NCBI RefSeq assembly: GCF_012584515.1
Contig: NZ_CP051461.1
Coordinates: 248,001 to 312,000, forward strand
Length of the DNA stretch: 64,000 nt
Origin: Polaromonas vacuolata
GTDB taxonomy: Bacteria > Pseudomonadota > Gammaproteobacteria > Burkholderiales > Burkholderiaceae_C
Direction: 5' to 3'
Positions 54,828 through 62,926 of this stretch are shown one piece after another. The notes below the pieces were generated by a model that worked only from the letters and a program-made list of their open reading frames with translations, made no database searches and was not told the DNA's origin. Position 1 is the first letter of the stretch; each line of letters begins with the position of its first letter. The position numbers and the translations under genes are program-made.

Positions 54828-56831
54828 ATGACTGAAACTTTCGATCTCACGAAGTTTATCTTCGGACGCCTCAGCTGGGACTCACTCCCATTGCACGAGC
54901 CCATACTTTTGGCGACCTTTGCCATGGTGGCATTGGGTGGCCTAGCGCTTTTGTCGGCACTGACTTATTACAAGGTTTGGGGCACGCTTTGGACAGACTG
55001 GTTCACCAGTATTGACCACAAAAAAATCGGCATCATGTATTGCGTGCTTGGTTTGGTAATGTTGATGCGCGGCTTTTCTGACGCATTGATGATGCGTGCC
55101 CAGCAAGCCATGGCCTTTAATGGCTCCGGTGGATTTTTGCCACCGCACCATTACGACCAATTGTTCACCGTGCACGGTGTGATCATGATTTTCTTTGTGG
55201 CTATGCCACTGATCACCGGCTTGATGAACTTTGCCGTGCCATTGCAAATTGGCGCACGTGACGTAGCCTTTCCGTTCCTGAATAACTTCAGTTTCTGGAT
55301 GACTGCCAGCGGCGCGATTTTGGTGATGATTTCCTTGTTCGTCGGTGAGTTCGGTGCCACTGGTTGGTTGGCTTATCCGCCGCTGTCTGGTATTCAAGCC
55401 AGTCCGGGCGTCGGGGTTGATTACTACATTTGGGCCTTGCAGTTAGCCGGTGTTGGAACATTGCTCTCTGGCATTAACTTGCTCGCCACTATTGTCAAAA
55501 TGCGCGCACCCGGCATGACTTGGATGAAGATGCCCATCTTCACCTGGACTGCACTTTGCACAAACATCTTGATCGTTGCGTCTTTCCCGATTTTGACTGC
55601 CGTGTTGGCCTTACTGTCACTCGACCGTTATGTAGGCACAGCTTTTTTCACCAACGACCTTGGCGGCAACGTCATGATGTACGTCAACTTGATCTGGATC
55701 TGGGGTCACCCAGAGGTCTACATTTTGATCTTGCCAGCGTTCGGTATTTTCTCTGAGATCATTGCCACGTTTAGTAGCAAGCGTCTGTTTGGTTACGCCT
55801 CCATGGTTTACGCCACTTTGGTGATCACAATCTTGTCTTACCTGGTGTGGTTGCATCACTTCTTCACCATGGGTTCAGGTGCCAGTGTCAATTCCTTCTT
55901 TGGCATCACGACCATGATTATTTCCATCCCGACTGGGGCGAAAATATTTAACTGGTTGTTCACCATGTACCGCGGCCGGATTCGCTTTGATGTGCCAATG
56001 TTGTGGTCTATCGGCTTCATGATTACCTTCACCATTGGCGGCATGACCGGCGTGTTGCTGGCTGTCCCACCGGCTGACTTTGTCTTGCACAACAGCTTGT
56101 TCTTGATTGCTCACTTCCACAATGTGATTATTGGTGGTGTGTTGTTTGGCTTGATGGCTGGTATTACCTACTGGTTCCCGAAAGCCTTCGGCTACAAACT
56201 CAATGAGTTCTGGGGTAAGTGCGCGTTCTGGTTCTGGTTTGTTGGTTTCTACTTTGCCTTCATGCCGCTGTATGTACTGGGCTTGATGGGTGTGACTCGT
56301 CGTATGAGCTACTTTGATGATCCATCGCTGCAAATCTGGTTCATCATCGCAGCCTGCGGTGCAGCCTTGATTGCCATTGGTATTGCCTGCACCTTCATTA
56401 ACTTCGTTGTTAGCTTCCGTAATCGTGAGTCACTGCGTGATGTGACCGGTGACCCATGGGATGGCCGCACACTGGAATGGTCTACTGCTTCACCAGCACC
56501 GGGATACAACTTCGCCTTCACCCCTGTGGTGCACGAAATTGATGCCTGGCACGACATGAAGAAAAACAACTATGTACGCCCAGTCGATGGTTTTATCGCC
56601 ATCCACATGCCTAAAAATACTTGGGCGGGTGTAGTCATCGCAGGCTTTGCAACAGCAATGGGTTTTGCCTTGATCTGGCATATGTGGGCACTGGCTGTAG
56701 TGACTTTTGTGGCAGTGATTGCGATCACTATCTTCCACACCTTTAACTACAAACGTGACTACTACATCAGTGCGGAAGAAGTTACGCGCACTGAGAACAT
56801 TCGTACCAAATTGCTGAACCAACCGGCTTGA
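54828..56831 (+). CDS. cyoB: Cytochrome bo3 ubiquinol oxidase subunit I
   Basis: The 667-residue catalytic subunit that reduces oxygen and pumps protons. The haem-copper residues are visible: [16 protein letters not shown] (CuB His and cross-linked Tyr), [11 protein letters not shown] (two CuB His) and [13 protein letters not shown] (haem ligands). Fifteen helices as in E. coli CyoB. It lies 18 bases after cyoA. Confidence 0.96.
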   Translation: MTETFDLTKFIFGRLSWDSLPLHEPILLATFAMVALGGLALLSALTYYKVWGTLWTDWFTSIDHKKIGIMYCVLGLVMLMRGFSDALMMRAQQAMAFNGSGGFLPPHHYDQLFTVHGVIMIFFVAMPLITGLMNFAVPLQIGARDVAFPFLNNFSFWMTASGAILVMISLFVGEFGATGWLAYPPLSGIQASPGVGVDYYIWALQLAGVGTLLSGINLLATIVKMRAPGMTWMKMPIFTWTALCTNILIVASFPILTAVLALLSLDRYVGTAFFTNDLGGNVMMYVNLIWIWGHPEVYILILPAFGIFSEIIATFSSKRLFGYASMVYATLVITILSYLVWLHHFFTMGSGASVNSFFGITTMIISIPTGAKIFNWLFTMYRGRIRFDVPMLWSIGFMITFTIGGMTGVLLAVPPADFVLHNSLFLIAHFHNVIIGGVLFGLMAGITYWFPKAFGYKLNEFWGKCAFWFWFVGFYFAFMPLYVLGLMGVTRRMSYFDDPSLQIWFIIAACGAALIAIGIACTFINFVVSFRNRESLRDVTGDPWDGRTLEWSTASPAPGYNFAFTPVVHEIDAWHDMKKNNYVRPVDGFIAIHMPKNTWAGVVIAGFATAMGFALIWHMWALAVVTFVAVIAITIFHTFNYKRDYYISAEEVTRTENIRTKLLNQPA

Positions 56832-56838
56832 GATTGAC

Positions 56839-57501
56839 ATGACAACTACTACCTTTCCTGCGACGGGCAACGGCCCTACCAGTGCAGTTGGCAGCGTTAA
56901 AGCTGCTGACAGCACCCGGTACTATCAGACTACCGAACACCATCCTGAGAGCAGCACGCTGCTAGGCTTTTGGCTCTATTTGATGAGCGACTGCTTGATT
57001 TTTGCCGCACTTTTCGCCGTCTTTGCGGTGGTCGGCAGAAATTACGCTGGCGGCCCTTCTGGCGCCGAGTTGTTTGACTTGCCATTGGTTGCACTCAACA
57101 CTTCGATGTTGTTGTTGTCTTCCATAACCTACGGCTTTGCCGTCTTGGAAATGCAACGCCGCCGCGTCAAACCGGTGCTGGCTTGGTTGGCTGTCACTGG
57201 CTTGCTCGGTTGCGCTTTTATCGGCTTAGAGATGTACGAGTTTGTGCACCTAATCCATGAAGGTGCAGTCCCGCAGCGCAGTGCATTTTTGTCTTCCTTC
57301 TTCACGCTAGTTGGCACGCACGGTCTGCACGTTTTGTTCGGCATCATTTGGCTGATCACGTTGATGGTGCAAGTTTCCAAGGGCGGACTCACCAATGAGA
57401 ACCGTCGCCGCGTCATGTGCTTGTCTATGTTTTGGCACTTTTTGGACGTGATCTGGGTTGGCGTTTTCACCGTTGTCTATTTGTTGGGATCAATGTCATG
57501 A
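56839..57501 (+). CDS. cyoC: Cytochrome bo3 ubiquinol oxidase subunit III
   Basis: A 220-residue membrane protein with five helices. LLGFWLYLMSDCLIFAALFAVFAVV and FFTLVGTHGLHVLFGIIW are typical of the subunit III family. It starts seven bases after cyoB and its stop overlaps the cyoD start (ATGA). Confidence 0.94.
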   Translation: MTTTTFPATGNGPTSAVGSVKAADSTRYYQTTEHHPESSTLLGFWLYLMSDCLIFAALFAVFAVVGRNYAGGPSGAELFDLPLVALNTSMLLLSSITYGFAVLEMQRRRVKPVLAWLAVTGLLGCAFIGLEMYEFVHLIHEGAVPQRSAFLSSFFTLVGTHGLHVLFGIIWLITLMVQVSKGGLTNENRRRVMCLSMFWHFLDVIWVGVFTVVYLLGSMS

Positions 57502-57911
57502 GTTCAAACACCGAACACAATTTAGCCCCCGGCGCACACGCTGCGCACGGACACGATGACGACCACGATGACCACGGTGGCGCTAGCCCAAGTACCTTCA
57601 AAGGTTATATGACCGGCTTTGTGCTGGCCGTGATCCTGACCGTGATTCCTTTTTGGCTGGTCATGAGCAACGTGTTGCAAAACACGAGCACGACTGGTCT
57701 GGTCATTTTGGGTATCGCAGCAGTTCAAATCGTGGTTCACATGATTTATTTCCTGCACATGAACACACGCTCACAAGGCGGTTGGTCGTTGTTGGCGCTA
57801 GTCTTCACCATCGTATTGGTGGTGATTATGTTGGCCGGATCGATTTGGGTGATGTATCACTTAAACACCAACATGATGCCGTCCATGAGTGACATGAAAA
57901 ATATGCCATGA
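57498..57911 (+). CDS. cyoD: Cytochrome bo3 ubiquinol oxidase subunit IV
   Basis: A 137-residue protein with three helices from about residue 35 to 125 (FKGYMTGFVLAVILTVIPFWLVM, VVHMIYFLHM). The N-terminus is unusually rich in His and Asp (HAAHGHDDDHDDHGG), possibly a metal-binding tail. It overlaps both cyoC (ATGA) and the SURF1 gene (ATGA). The ATG at 57498 is set by the overlap. Confidence 0.93.
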   Translation: MSSNTEHNLAPGAHAAHGHDDDHDDHGGASPSTFKGYMTGFVLAVILTVIPFWLVMSNVLQNTSTTGLVILGIAAVQIVVHMIYFLHMNTRSQGGWSLLALVFTIVLVVIMLAGSIWVMYHLNTNMMPSMSDMKNMP

Positions 57912-58606
57912 CAACCGGCCTACGGCGCGGACTGGTGGGCTTGCTCGCACTGCTGCTGTTTTCTGGTTTCATGGGTTTAGGCGCTTGGCAGGTCAAGCGC
58001 CTGTTCTGGAAGCTCGACTTGATAGAGCGCGTTAACCTGCGTGTTAGCGCCCCTGCGGTCATCGCGCCAACCCAGATTGATGGCACTAATGACGAATACC
58101 GTCATGTGCGCGTCACTGGTCGATTTCTTACCGGCAAAGATGTGCAGGTCAAAGCGGTGACTGAAATCGGCAGTGGTTTTTGGTTAATCTCTCCCCTTCA
58201 ACTCGATACCGGTGGCCTAGTTTTAGTTAACCGCGGTTTCGTTCCGCCCAGATGGACTGCACCGCAAGTCTCAACGCCAGAGGCAAGCGTTACAGTCACC
58301 GGCTTGCTGCGTTTGAGTGAGATTGGCGGTGGTTTTTTGCGCAGCAACGATCCGGCCAATCAACGCTGGTTTTCACGTGATGTTTCTGCCATCGCACTAA
58401 ACCAAGGCTTAAGCCAAGTTGCGCCTTACTTCATTGACGCGCAAGTCAGCGAGCCGGTTGATAAAGCCCAACCTGTCGCTGGCTTGACAGTGGTTGCCTT
58501 TCACAACAGTCATTTAGTCTACGCTGTGACTTGGTTTGCACTGGCATTAATGGTGTTGGGCGCTGTGTTTGTGCTTGCAAGGCATAATAAAAAAAGTAAC
58601 TTGTAA
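57908..58606 (+). CDS. SURF1 family protein
   Basis: A 232-residue membrane protein with two helices, near residues 7-27 and 205-225, flanking a periplasmic domain. GLGAWQVKRLFWKLDLIERV, the GSGFWLISPL region and LVLVNRGFVPP are family hallmarks. SURF1 helps insert haem into subunit I of haem-copper oxidases. Its overlap with cyoD suggests it assembles the quinol oxidase here. cyoE, the haem O synthase gene, is not in the cluster. Confidence 0.9.
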   Translation: MTTGLRRGLVGLLALLLFSGFMGLGAWQVKRLFWKLDLIERVNLRVSAPAVIAPTQIDGTNDEYRHVRVTGRFLTGKDVQVKAVTEIGSGFWLISPLQLDTGGLVLVNRGFVPPRWTAPQVSTPEASVTVTGLLRLSEIGGGFLRSNDPANQRWFSRDVSAIALNQGLSQVAPYFIDAQVSEPVDKAQPVAGLTVVAFHNSHLVYAVTWFALALMVLGAVFVLARHNKKSNL

Positions 58607-58626
58607 CACCTCACTGTTCGCTTGAA

Positions 58627-59958
58627 ATGATTGACCAATCCACCTCCGGCGCGGACCGCTCGCCCAGTCGGCTGGACGAAGCGACTGGCCGCAAAAATAT
58701 GTTGCTACTAATCCAGCTACGCTGGATTGCCGTGATCGGTCAGTTAATCACCATAGAGGTGGCGTTCTACACCTTGGGTGTGATGCTACCGATACAACTG
58801 ATGTTGGCGTCTTTGGGTTTTCTGTTGGCTTTTAATATCGCCAGCACGCTACGTGTTCGTATTCGCCGCGCCGTTAAAAACCGCGAAGTTTTTGTCTCTT
58901 TGCTGGTCGACGTCATGCTTCTGACGCTACAGCTTTACTTGAGCGGCGGCGCCAGCAATCCCTTTGTATTTCTCTATTTGTTGCAAGTCACGTTGGCGGC
59001 GGTATTGCTTAAACCCGCTTACACCTGGACTATTCTCGGCACCACTGCAAGTTGCTTTGTTGCCCTGGCACTGTATGCAGAGCCGCTGGGATTACGGCCC
59101 GATCATGACCACGGCATGGCCAGTTTTTACATTCAGGGCATGCTCATTTGCTTTGTGCTCAACGCGGTATTGGTGGTGACATTTATCACCCGCATTGGCC
59201 ACAATCTACGCAAACGCGATGCGCGTTTGGCGGTTCTTCGTGAACGCGCCGCAGAAGAAGATCACATCGTTCGCATGGGTTTGCTCGCCAGTGGTGCGGC
59301 GCATGAATTGGGCACACCGCTGGCCACACTGGCTGTGATTTTAGGTGACTGGCGGCGTATGCCGGCCTTCACTCGAGACGCGGAGTTGCTGCAAGAAGTC
59401 AGCGAGATGCAGACGCAAGTGCTGCGCTGCAAATCTATTGTCAGCAGCATTTTGTTGTCCGCCGGCGAGGCCAGGGGCGAGTCGTCTGCTGCGACTACCT
59501 TAAGCACTTTTTTAAATCAGCTAGTGCTCGATTGGCGAGAAAGCCGACCCCGCGCAGACCTGCACTATGACAACCAGTTTGGTCATGACTTAGCGGTAGT
59601 GTCGGACTCTGCAGTCAAACAAATGATCTTCAATATGCTTGACAACGCATTTGAAGCCTCAGGCGCTTGGCTGCAATTGATCGTCATGCGTGAGGCTGAG
59701 ACTTTGGTGCTCAGTTGCATTGACAACGGACCGGGTTTTGCTGCGACCACCTTGGCCCTTTTAGGCAAACCCTACAACTCTACCAAGGGCCGACCCGGTG
59801 GTGGGTTGGGACTTTTCTTAGTCTTTAACGTCGCTCGCACATTGGGCGGTGAAGTGCGAGCCAGCAATCGCCCCGAAGGCGGGGCCCGCGTCACCATACG
59901 CTTGCCACTCTCGGCCTTAACGCTTGATGAAGACGATGACAAAAAAGGACTCGCCTGA
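58627..59958 (+). CDS. regB: Redox-responsive sensor histidine kinase RegB/PrrB
   Basis: A 443-residue inner-membrane kinase with six helices in residues 25-190. The quinone-sensing motif GGxxNPF is present as GGASNPF. The H box is GAAHELGTPLATL, and the conserved redox Cys lies after it in LRCKSIVSS. The ATPase domain has DNAFEAS, DNGPGF and GGLGLFLVFNVAR. RegB senses the quinone pool and oxygen. It lies 20 bases after the SURF1 gene and overlaps regA. Confidence 0.9.
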   Translation: MIDQSTSGADRSPSRLDEATGRKNMLLLIQLRWIAVIGQLITIEVAFYTLGVMLPIQLMLASLGFLLAFNIASTLRVRIRRAVKNREVFVSLLVDVMLLTLQLYLSGGASNPFVFLYLLQVTLAAVLLKPAYTWTILGTTASCFVALALYAEPLGLRPDHDHGMASFYIQGMLICFVLNAVLVVTFITRIGHNLRKRDARLAVLRERAAEEDHIVRMGLLASGAAHELGTPLATLAVILGDWRRMPAFTRDAELLQEVSEMQTQVLRCKSIVSSILLSAGEARGESSAATTLSTFLNQLVLDWRESRPRADLHYDNQFGHDLAVVSDSAVKQMIFNMLDNAFEASGAWLQLIVMREAETLVLSCIDNGPGFAATTLALLGKPYNSTKGRPGGGLGLFLVFNVARTLGGEVRASNRPEGGARVTIRLPLSALTLDEDDDKKGLA

Positions 59959-60605
59959 TGGCCAACAGCACTAAGCCGCCTCTTGATACCGAGAATTTGT
60001 CGGCTGCACTTTTAGCGGAGACTGCGCTTCAAAAGCTACAAGAACCGCAGGAACTTCAAGAGTCAGAAGATCAGCTCGGTCGTTCGTTGTTAATCGTAGA
60101 AGATGACGCGGCATTTGCTCGCACCTTAAGTCGCTCATTTGAGCGTAGGGGCTATGTCGTTCAACATGCGACCAGTCATGAAGAAATGCTGGTTTTGCTC
60201 ACGCGATTCGATCCCGACTATGCGGTCGTTGACCTTAAGTTAAACGGCGAAGCCTCTGGCCTTGCTTGTGTGCAGACTTTGCATGCACATGACCCCGACA
60301 TGCTCATCGTTGTATTAACCGGTTTTGCCAGCATAGCCACCGCCGTCGAAGCCATCAAACTCGGCGCCTGTCACTACTTGGCCAAACCGTCTAATACCGA
60401 CGATATTGAAATGGCGTTTACCCGCGCCAGTGGCGATGTAGAAGTGGTGCTGACGAATCGCCCCACCTCCATCAAAACGCTGGAGTGGGAGCGCATTCAT
60501 GAGATATTGGCAGAAACCGGTTTTAATATTTCCGAGACCGCTCGCCGTCTCGGCATGCATCGCCGCACCTTGGCGCGCAAATTAGAAAAACAGTTTGTGA
60601 AATAA
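59958..60605 (+). CDS. regA: Response regulator RegA/PrrA family
   Basis: A 215-residue regulator. A 40-residue extension rich in Gln and Glu precedes the receiver domain (LLIVEDDAAF, the phospho-Asp in YAVVDLKLNG, and Lys in LAKPSN). The C-terminal Fis-type helix-turn-helix, ETGFNISETARRLGMHRRTLARKL, is nearly invariant in RegA. It starts in the regB stop (TGATG). RegA controls oxidases and carbon and nitrogen genes by redox, so feedback on cyoABCD is a fair inference. Confidence 0.91.
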   Translation: MANSTKPPLDTENLSAALLAETALQKLQEPQELQESEDQLGRSLLIVEDDAAFARTLSRSFERRGYVVQHATSHEEMLVLLTRFDPDYAVVDLKLNGEASGLACVQTLHAHDPDMLIVVLTGFASIATAVEAIKLGACHYLAKPSNTDDIEMAFTRASGDVEVVLTNRPTSIKTLEWERIHEILAETGFNISETARRLGMHRRTLARKLEKQFVK

Positions 60606-60675
60606 GTCGGCTAACTTATTTTTGACGGGTTAACTTTGAGTTTTTAAGCGGCTGATTCAATACATTCATTCGCGT

Positions 60676-61947
60676 TTATTTGTAGCTGCGGGCATCTTCA
60701 ATCACCTTGCCATCATTGGCCAAGCTAGCCGGCGGCAAGAGCTGCACAGTCGCGCGTAGCTTGGTGACATCGCGCACGGCCTCGCTAATGCGCTGTGCCA
60801 GCTCTGGACTGATGTGCGTGCTTTCTACGCACAGTTCCATGCTGTCGTTAGCCATCTCTCCAGTCACTACTAGCCTAGCTTTGAGAATTTCTGGAAAACG
60901 CTTGGCAACGGCGTTGATCTGGCCTGGATGCACAAACATGCCGCGCACTTTAACCGTTTGGTCAGCGCGGCCCATCCAACCTTTGATTCGGGTGTTGCTA
61001 CGCCCGCTGGGGCAATTACCCGGCAGTACCGCGGAGAGGTCGCCGGTGCCAAAACGAATCAAGGGGTAGTCTGGGTTTAGCGTCGTGACCACCAGCTCAC
61101 CAACTTCTCCTGGCGCTACCGTCTCGCCAGTGCCCGGGCGCACGATTTCGACAATCACGCCTTCATCAAGCACCAAGCCTTCACGCGCTGCGGTCTCGTA
61201 TGCAATCAAGCCCAAGTCGGCTGAGGCGTAGCATTGGTAAGCCTCAATGCCATGCGTTTGTAGCCAGTCGCGCAAGCTGGGCGGGAAGGCTTCGCCTGAG
61301 ACTAATGCGCGCGTCACGCTGGGTAGCGCCACACCCATAGACAAGGCTTTTTCAAGAATAATTTTTAAGAAACTTGGCGTGCCAATATAGCCTGCGGGTT
61401 GCAGTTCAGCCATGGCTTGCACTTGCTGCTCGGTCTGACCAGTGCCGCCCGGAAACACCGTGCAGCCCAAGGCATGGGCACCGGTTTCCATCATGGAGCC
61501 GGCGGGTACAAAGTGATAACTAAAACTGTTGTGAATTAACTGGCCTGCTCTAAAGCCCGCTGCGTGCATGGCTCTGGCCATGCGCCAGTAATCGCGCCGA
61601 ATGCCGCCGGGCTCGTAAATTGCGCCGGGGCTGGCAAATATGTGCGGCATGCTGGCGCCATAGCGCAGTGCGCTAAAGCCGCCCATGGGGTCGTTCGATG
61701 TTTGGCCTGATGTGCCGATTTGGCGCGCCGCTTGTTGGCGCTCTAGTAACTCGTGTTTGCGCGTCACCGGCAGTGTTGCCAGTGCCGCACGCGAGTCAAT
61801 GCTGGCTGCATTCACGCCAGCAAGAATACTGGCAAACGCGACAGTATTTTTTTGTGCCTGTGCAATTTGTAGCGGCAATGCGCGCATCAAGTCGGCTTCG
61901 CGCTGGGCTGGGTTACGGGTTTCAAGTTCGTCAAAAAATAGTGTCAT
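60676..61947 (-). CDS. Phenylacetate-CoA ligase-like AMP-binding enzyme
   Basis: A 423-residue adenylate-forming CoA ligase of the PaaK type. The first domain shows GTSGQTSN (phosphate loop), SFSYHFVPAGSMMETGAHALGC and YASADLGLIAYET; the C-terminal part has FGTGDLSAV and GRADQTVKVRGMFVHPGQI. Substrate, probably an aromatic or short carboxylic acid, is unknown. It lies downstream of the livF and binding-protein genes on the same strand, which suggests uptake plus activation of one acid. Confidence 0.87.
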   Translation of the reverse strand: MTLFFDELETRNPAQREADLMRALPLQIAQAQKNTVAFASILAGVNAASIDSRAALATLPVTRKHELLERQQAARQIGTSGQTSNDPMGGFSALRYGASMPHIFASPGAIYEPGGIRRDYWRMARAMHAAGFRAGQLIHNSFSYHFVPAGSMMETGAHALGCTVFPGGTGQTEQQVQAMAELQPAGYIGTPSFLKIILEKALSMGVALPSVTRALVSGEAFPPSLRDWLQTHGIEAYQCYASADLGLIAYETAAREGLVLDEGVIVEIVRPGTGETVAPGEVGELVVTTLNPDYPLIRFGTGDLSAVLPGNCPSGRSNTRIKGWMGRADQTVKVRGMFVHPGQINAVAKRFPEILKARLVVTGEMANDSMELCVESTHISPELAQRISEAVRDVTKLRATVQLLPPASLANDGKVIEDARSYK

Positions 61948-62013
61948 GGCTGGCGTTTAATCCGCAATTTTTCAAATGATTTTTTCTAGCGTTATTTGGG
62001 TGTGATGCAGGTT

Positions 62014-62823
62014 TTAAGCCAACCAGCGTTTACGGCGTTTATAGCTTTTTACGTCCTTAAAACTCTTGCGCTCGCCGCCGCCTACGCCGAGGTAAAACTC
62101 TTTGACGTCTTCATTGCTGGCTAAGTCTGCCGCTGCGCCGTCCATCACCACACGGCCACTCTCCATGATGTAGCCGTAGTCGGCGTAGCGCAGTGCCATA
62201 TTGGTGTTTTGCTCAGCCAACAAAAAAGTGACTTTTTCTTTTTGATTCAAGTCTTGCACGATGTTAAAAACCTCCTCAACAATTTGCGGCGCCAAGCCCA
62301 TCGATGGCTCGTCGAGTAGCACCATGCTGGGGTTGGCCATTAAGGCCCGGCCAATCGCGCACATTTGCTGCTCACCGCCAGAAGTGTAGGCAGCTTGCGA
62401 ACTGCGGCGAGTTTTTAAGCGCGGAAAGTAGGCATAGACTTTTTCTAAATTAGCCGCAATTTCAGTTTTGCTGCTGCGCGTGTAAGCGCCGGTCATGAGG
62501 TTTTCTTCAATCGTTAAATGCGCAAAGCAGTGGCGTCCCTCCATCACTTGAACCACACCACGCCGCACTAACTCTGCCGGTGTGAGGTTTTCAATGCGCT
62601 CGCCGCGCAGTTCTATTGAGCCCTTGGTGACTGCGCCACGCTCGCCTTGCAACAGATTAGAAATAGCCCTTAGCGTGGTGGTTTTACCGGCGCCGTTGCC
62701 GCCCAAAATAGCCACGATTTTTCCTTCTGGTACTTGCAGCGAGACGCCCTTGAGCACGAGGATTACATGGTTGTAAATCACCTCAATGCCGCTGACGTTG
62801 AGAACAATGTTGGAGTCGCTCAT
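62014..62823 (-). CDS. livF: Branched-chain amino acid-type ABC transporter ATPase (LivF)
   Basis: A 269-residue ABC ATPase. Walker A is LGGNGAGKTTTLRAIS, the signature YTSGGEQQMCAIGRALM, Walker B MVLLDEPSMGLAPQ. LivF-type order and length fit, with a basic C-terminal tail (KSYKRRKRWLA) beyond the usual end. The nearby ligase suggests that the transporter carries an aromatic or short-chain acid instead of leucine. Confidence 0.92.
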   Translation of the reverse strand: MSDSNIVLNVSGIEVIYNHVILVLKGVSLQVPEGKIVAILGGNGAGKTTTLRAISNLLQGERGAVTKGSIELRGERIENLTPAELVRRGVVQVMEGRHCFAHLTIEENLMTGAYTRSSKTEIAANLEKVYAYFPRLKTRRSSQAAYTSGGEQQMCAIGRALMANPSMVLLDEPSMGLAPQIVEEVFNIVQDLNQKEKVTFLLAEQNTNMALRYADYGYIMESGRVVMDGAAADLASNEDVKEFYLGVGGGERKSFKDVKSYKRRKRWLA

Positions 62824-62887
62824 GAATATTTCCGTTCGAATCGAGTTTCTTTAGCCGCTGAATAAGCCTAGCAAGCCAAACAAGCCA

Positions 62888-62916
62888 AACAAGCTTGCCA
62901 TGCTGGCAAGCTTGTT
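62888..62916. terminator. 12-bp stem-loop between the binding-protein and livF genes
   Basis: AACAAGCTTGCC pairs perfectly with GGCAAGCTTGTT around ATGCT, 10 bases past the binding-protein stop. Just after it a 9-base motif (AAGCCAAAC) is repeated in tandem. As an intercistronic hairpin it may stabilise the highly expressed binding-protein mRNA and lower livF expression. Confidence 0.6.
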
Positions 62917-62926
62917 ACTGAGTGCA

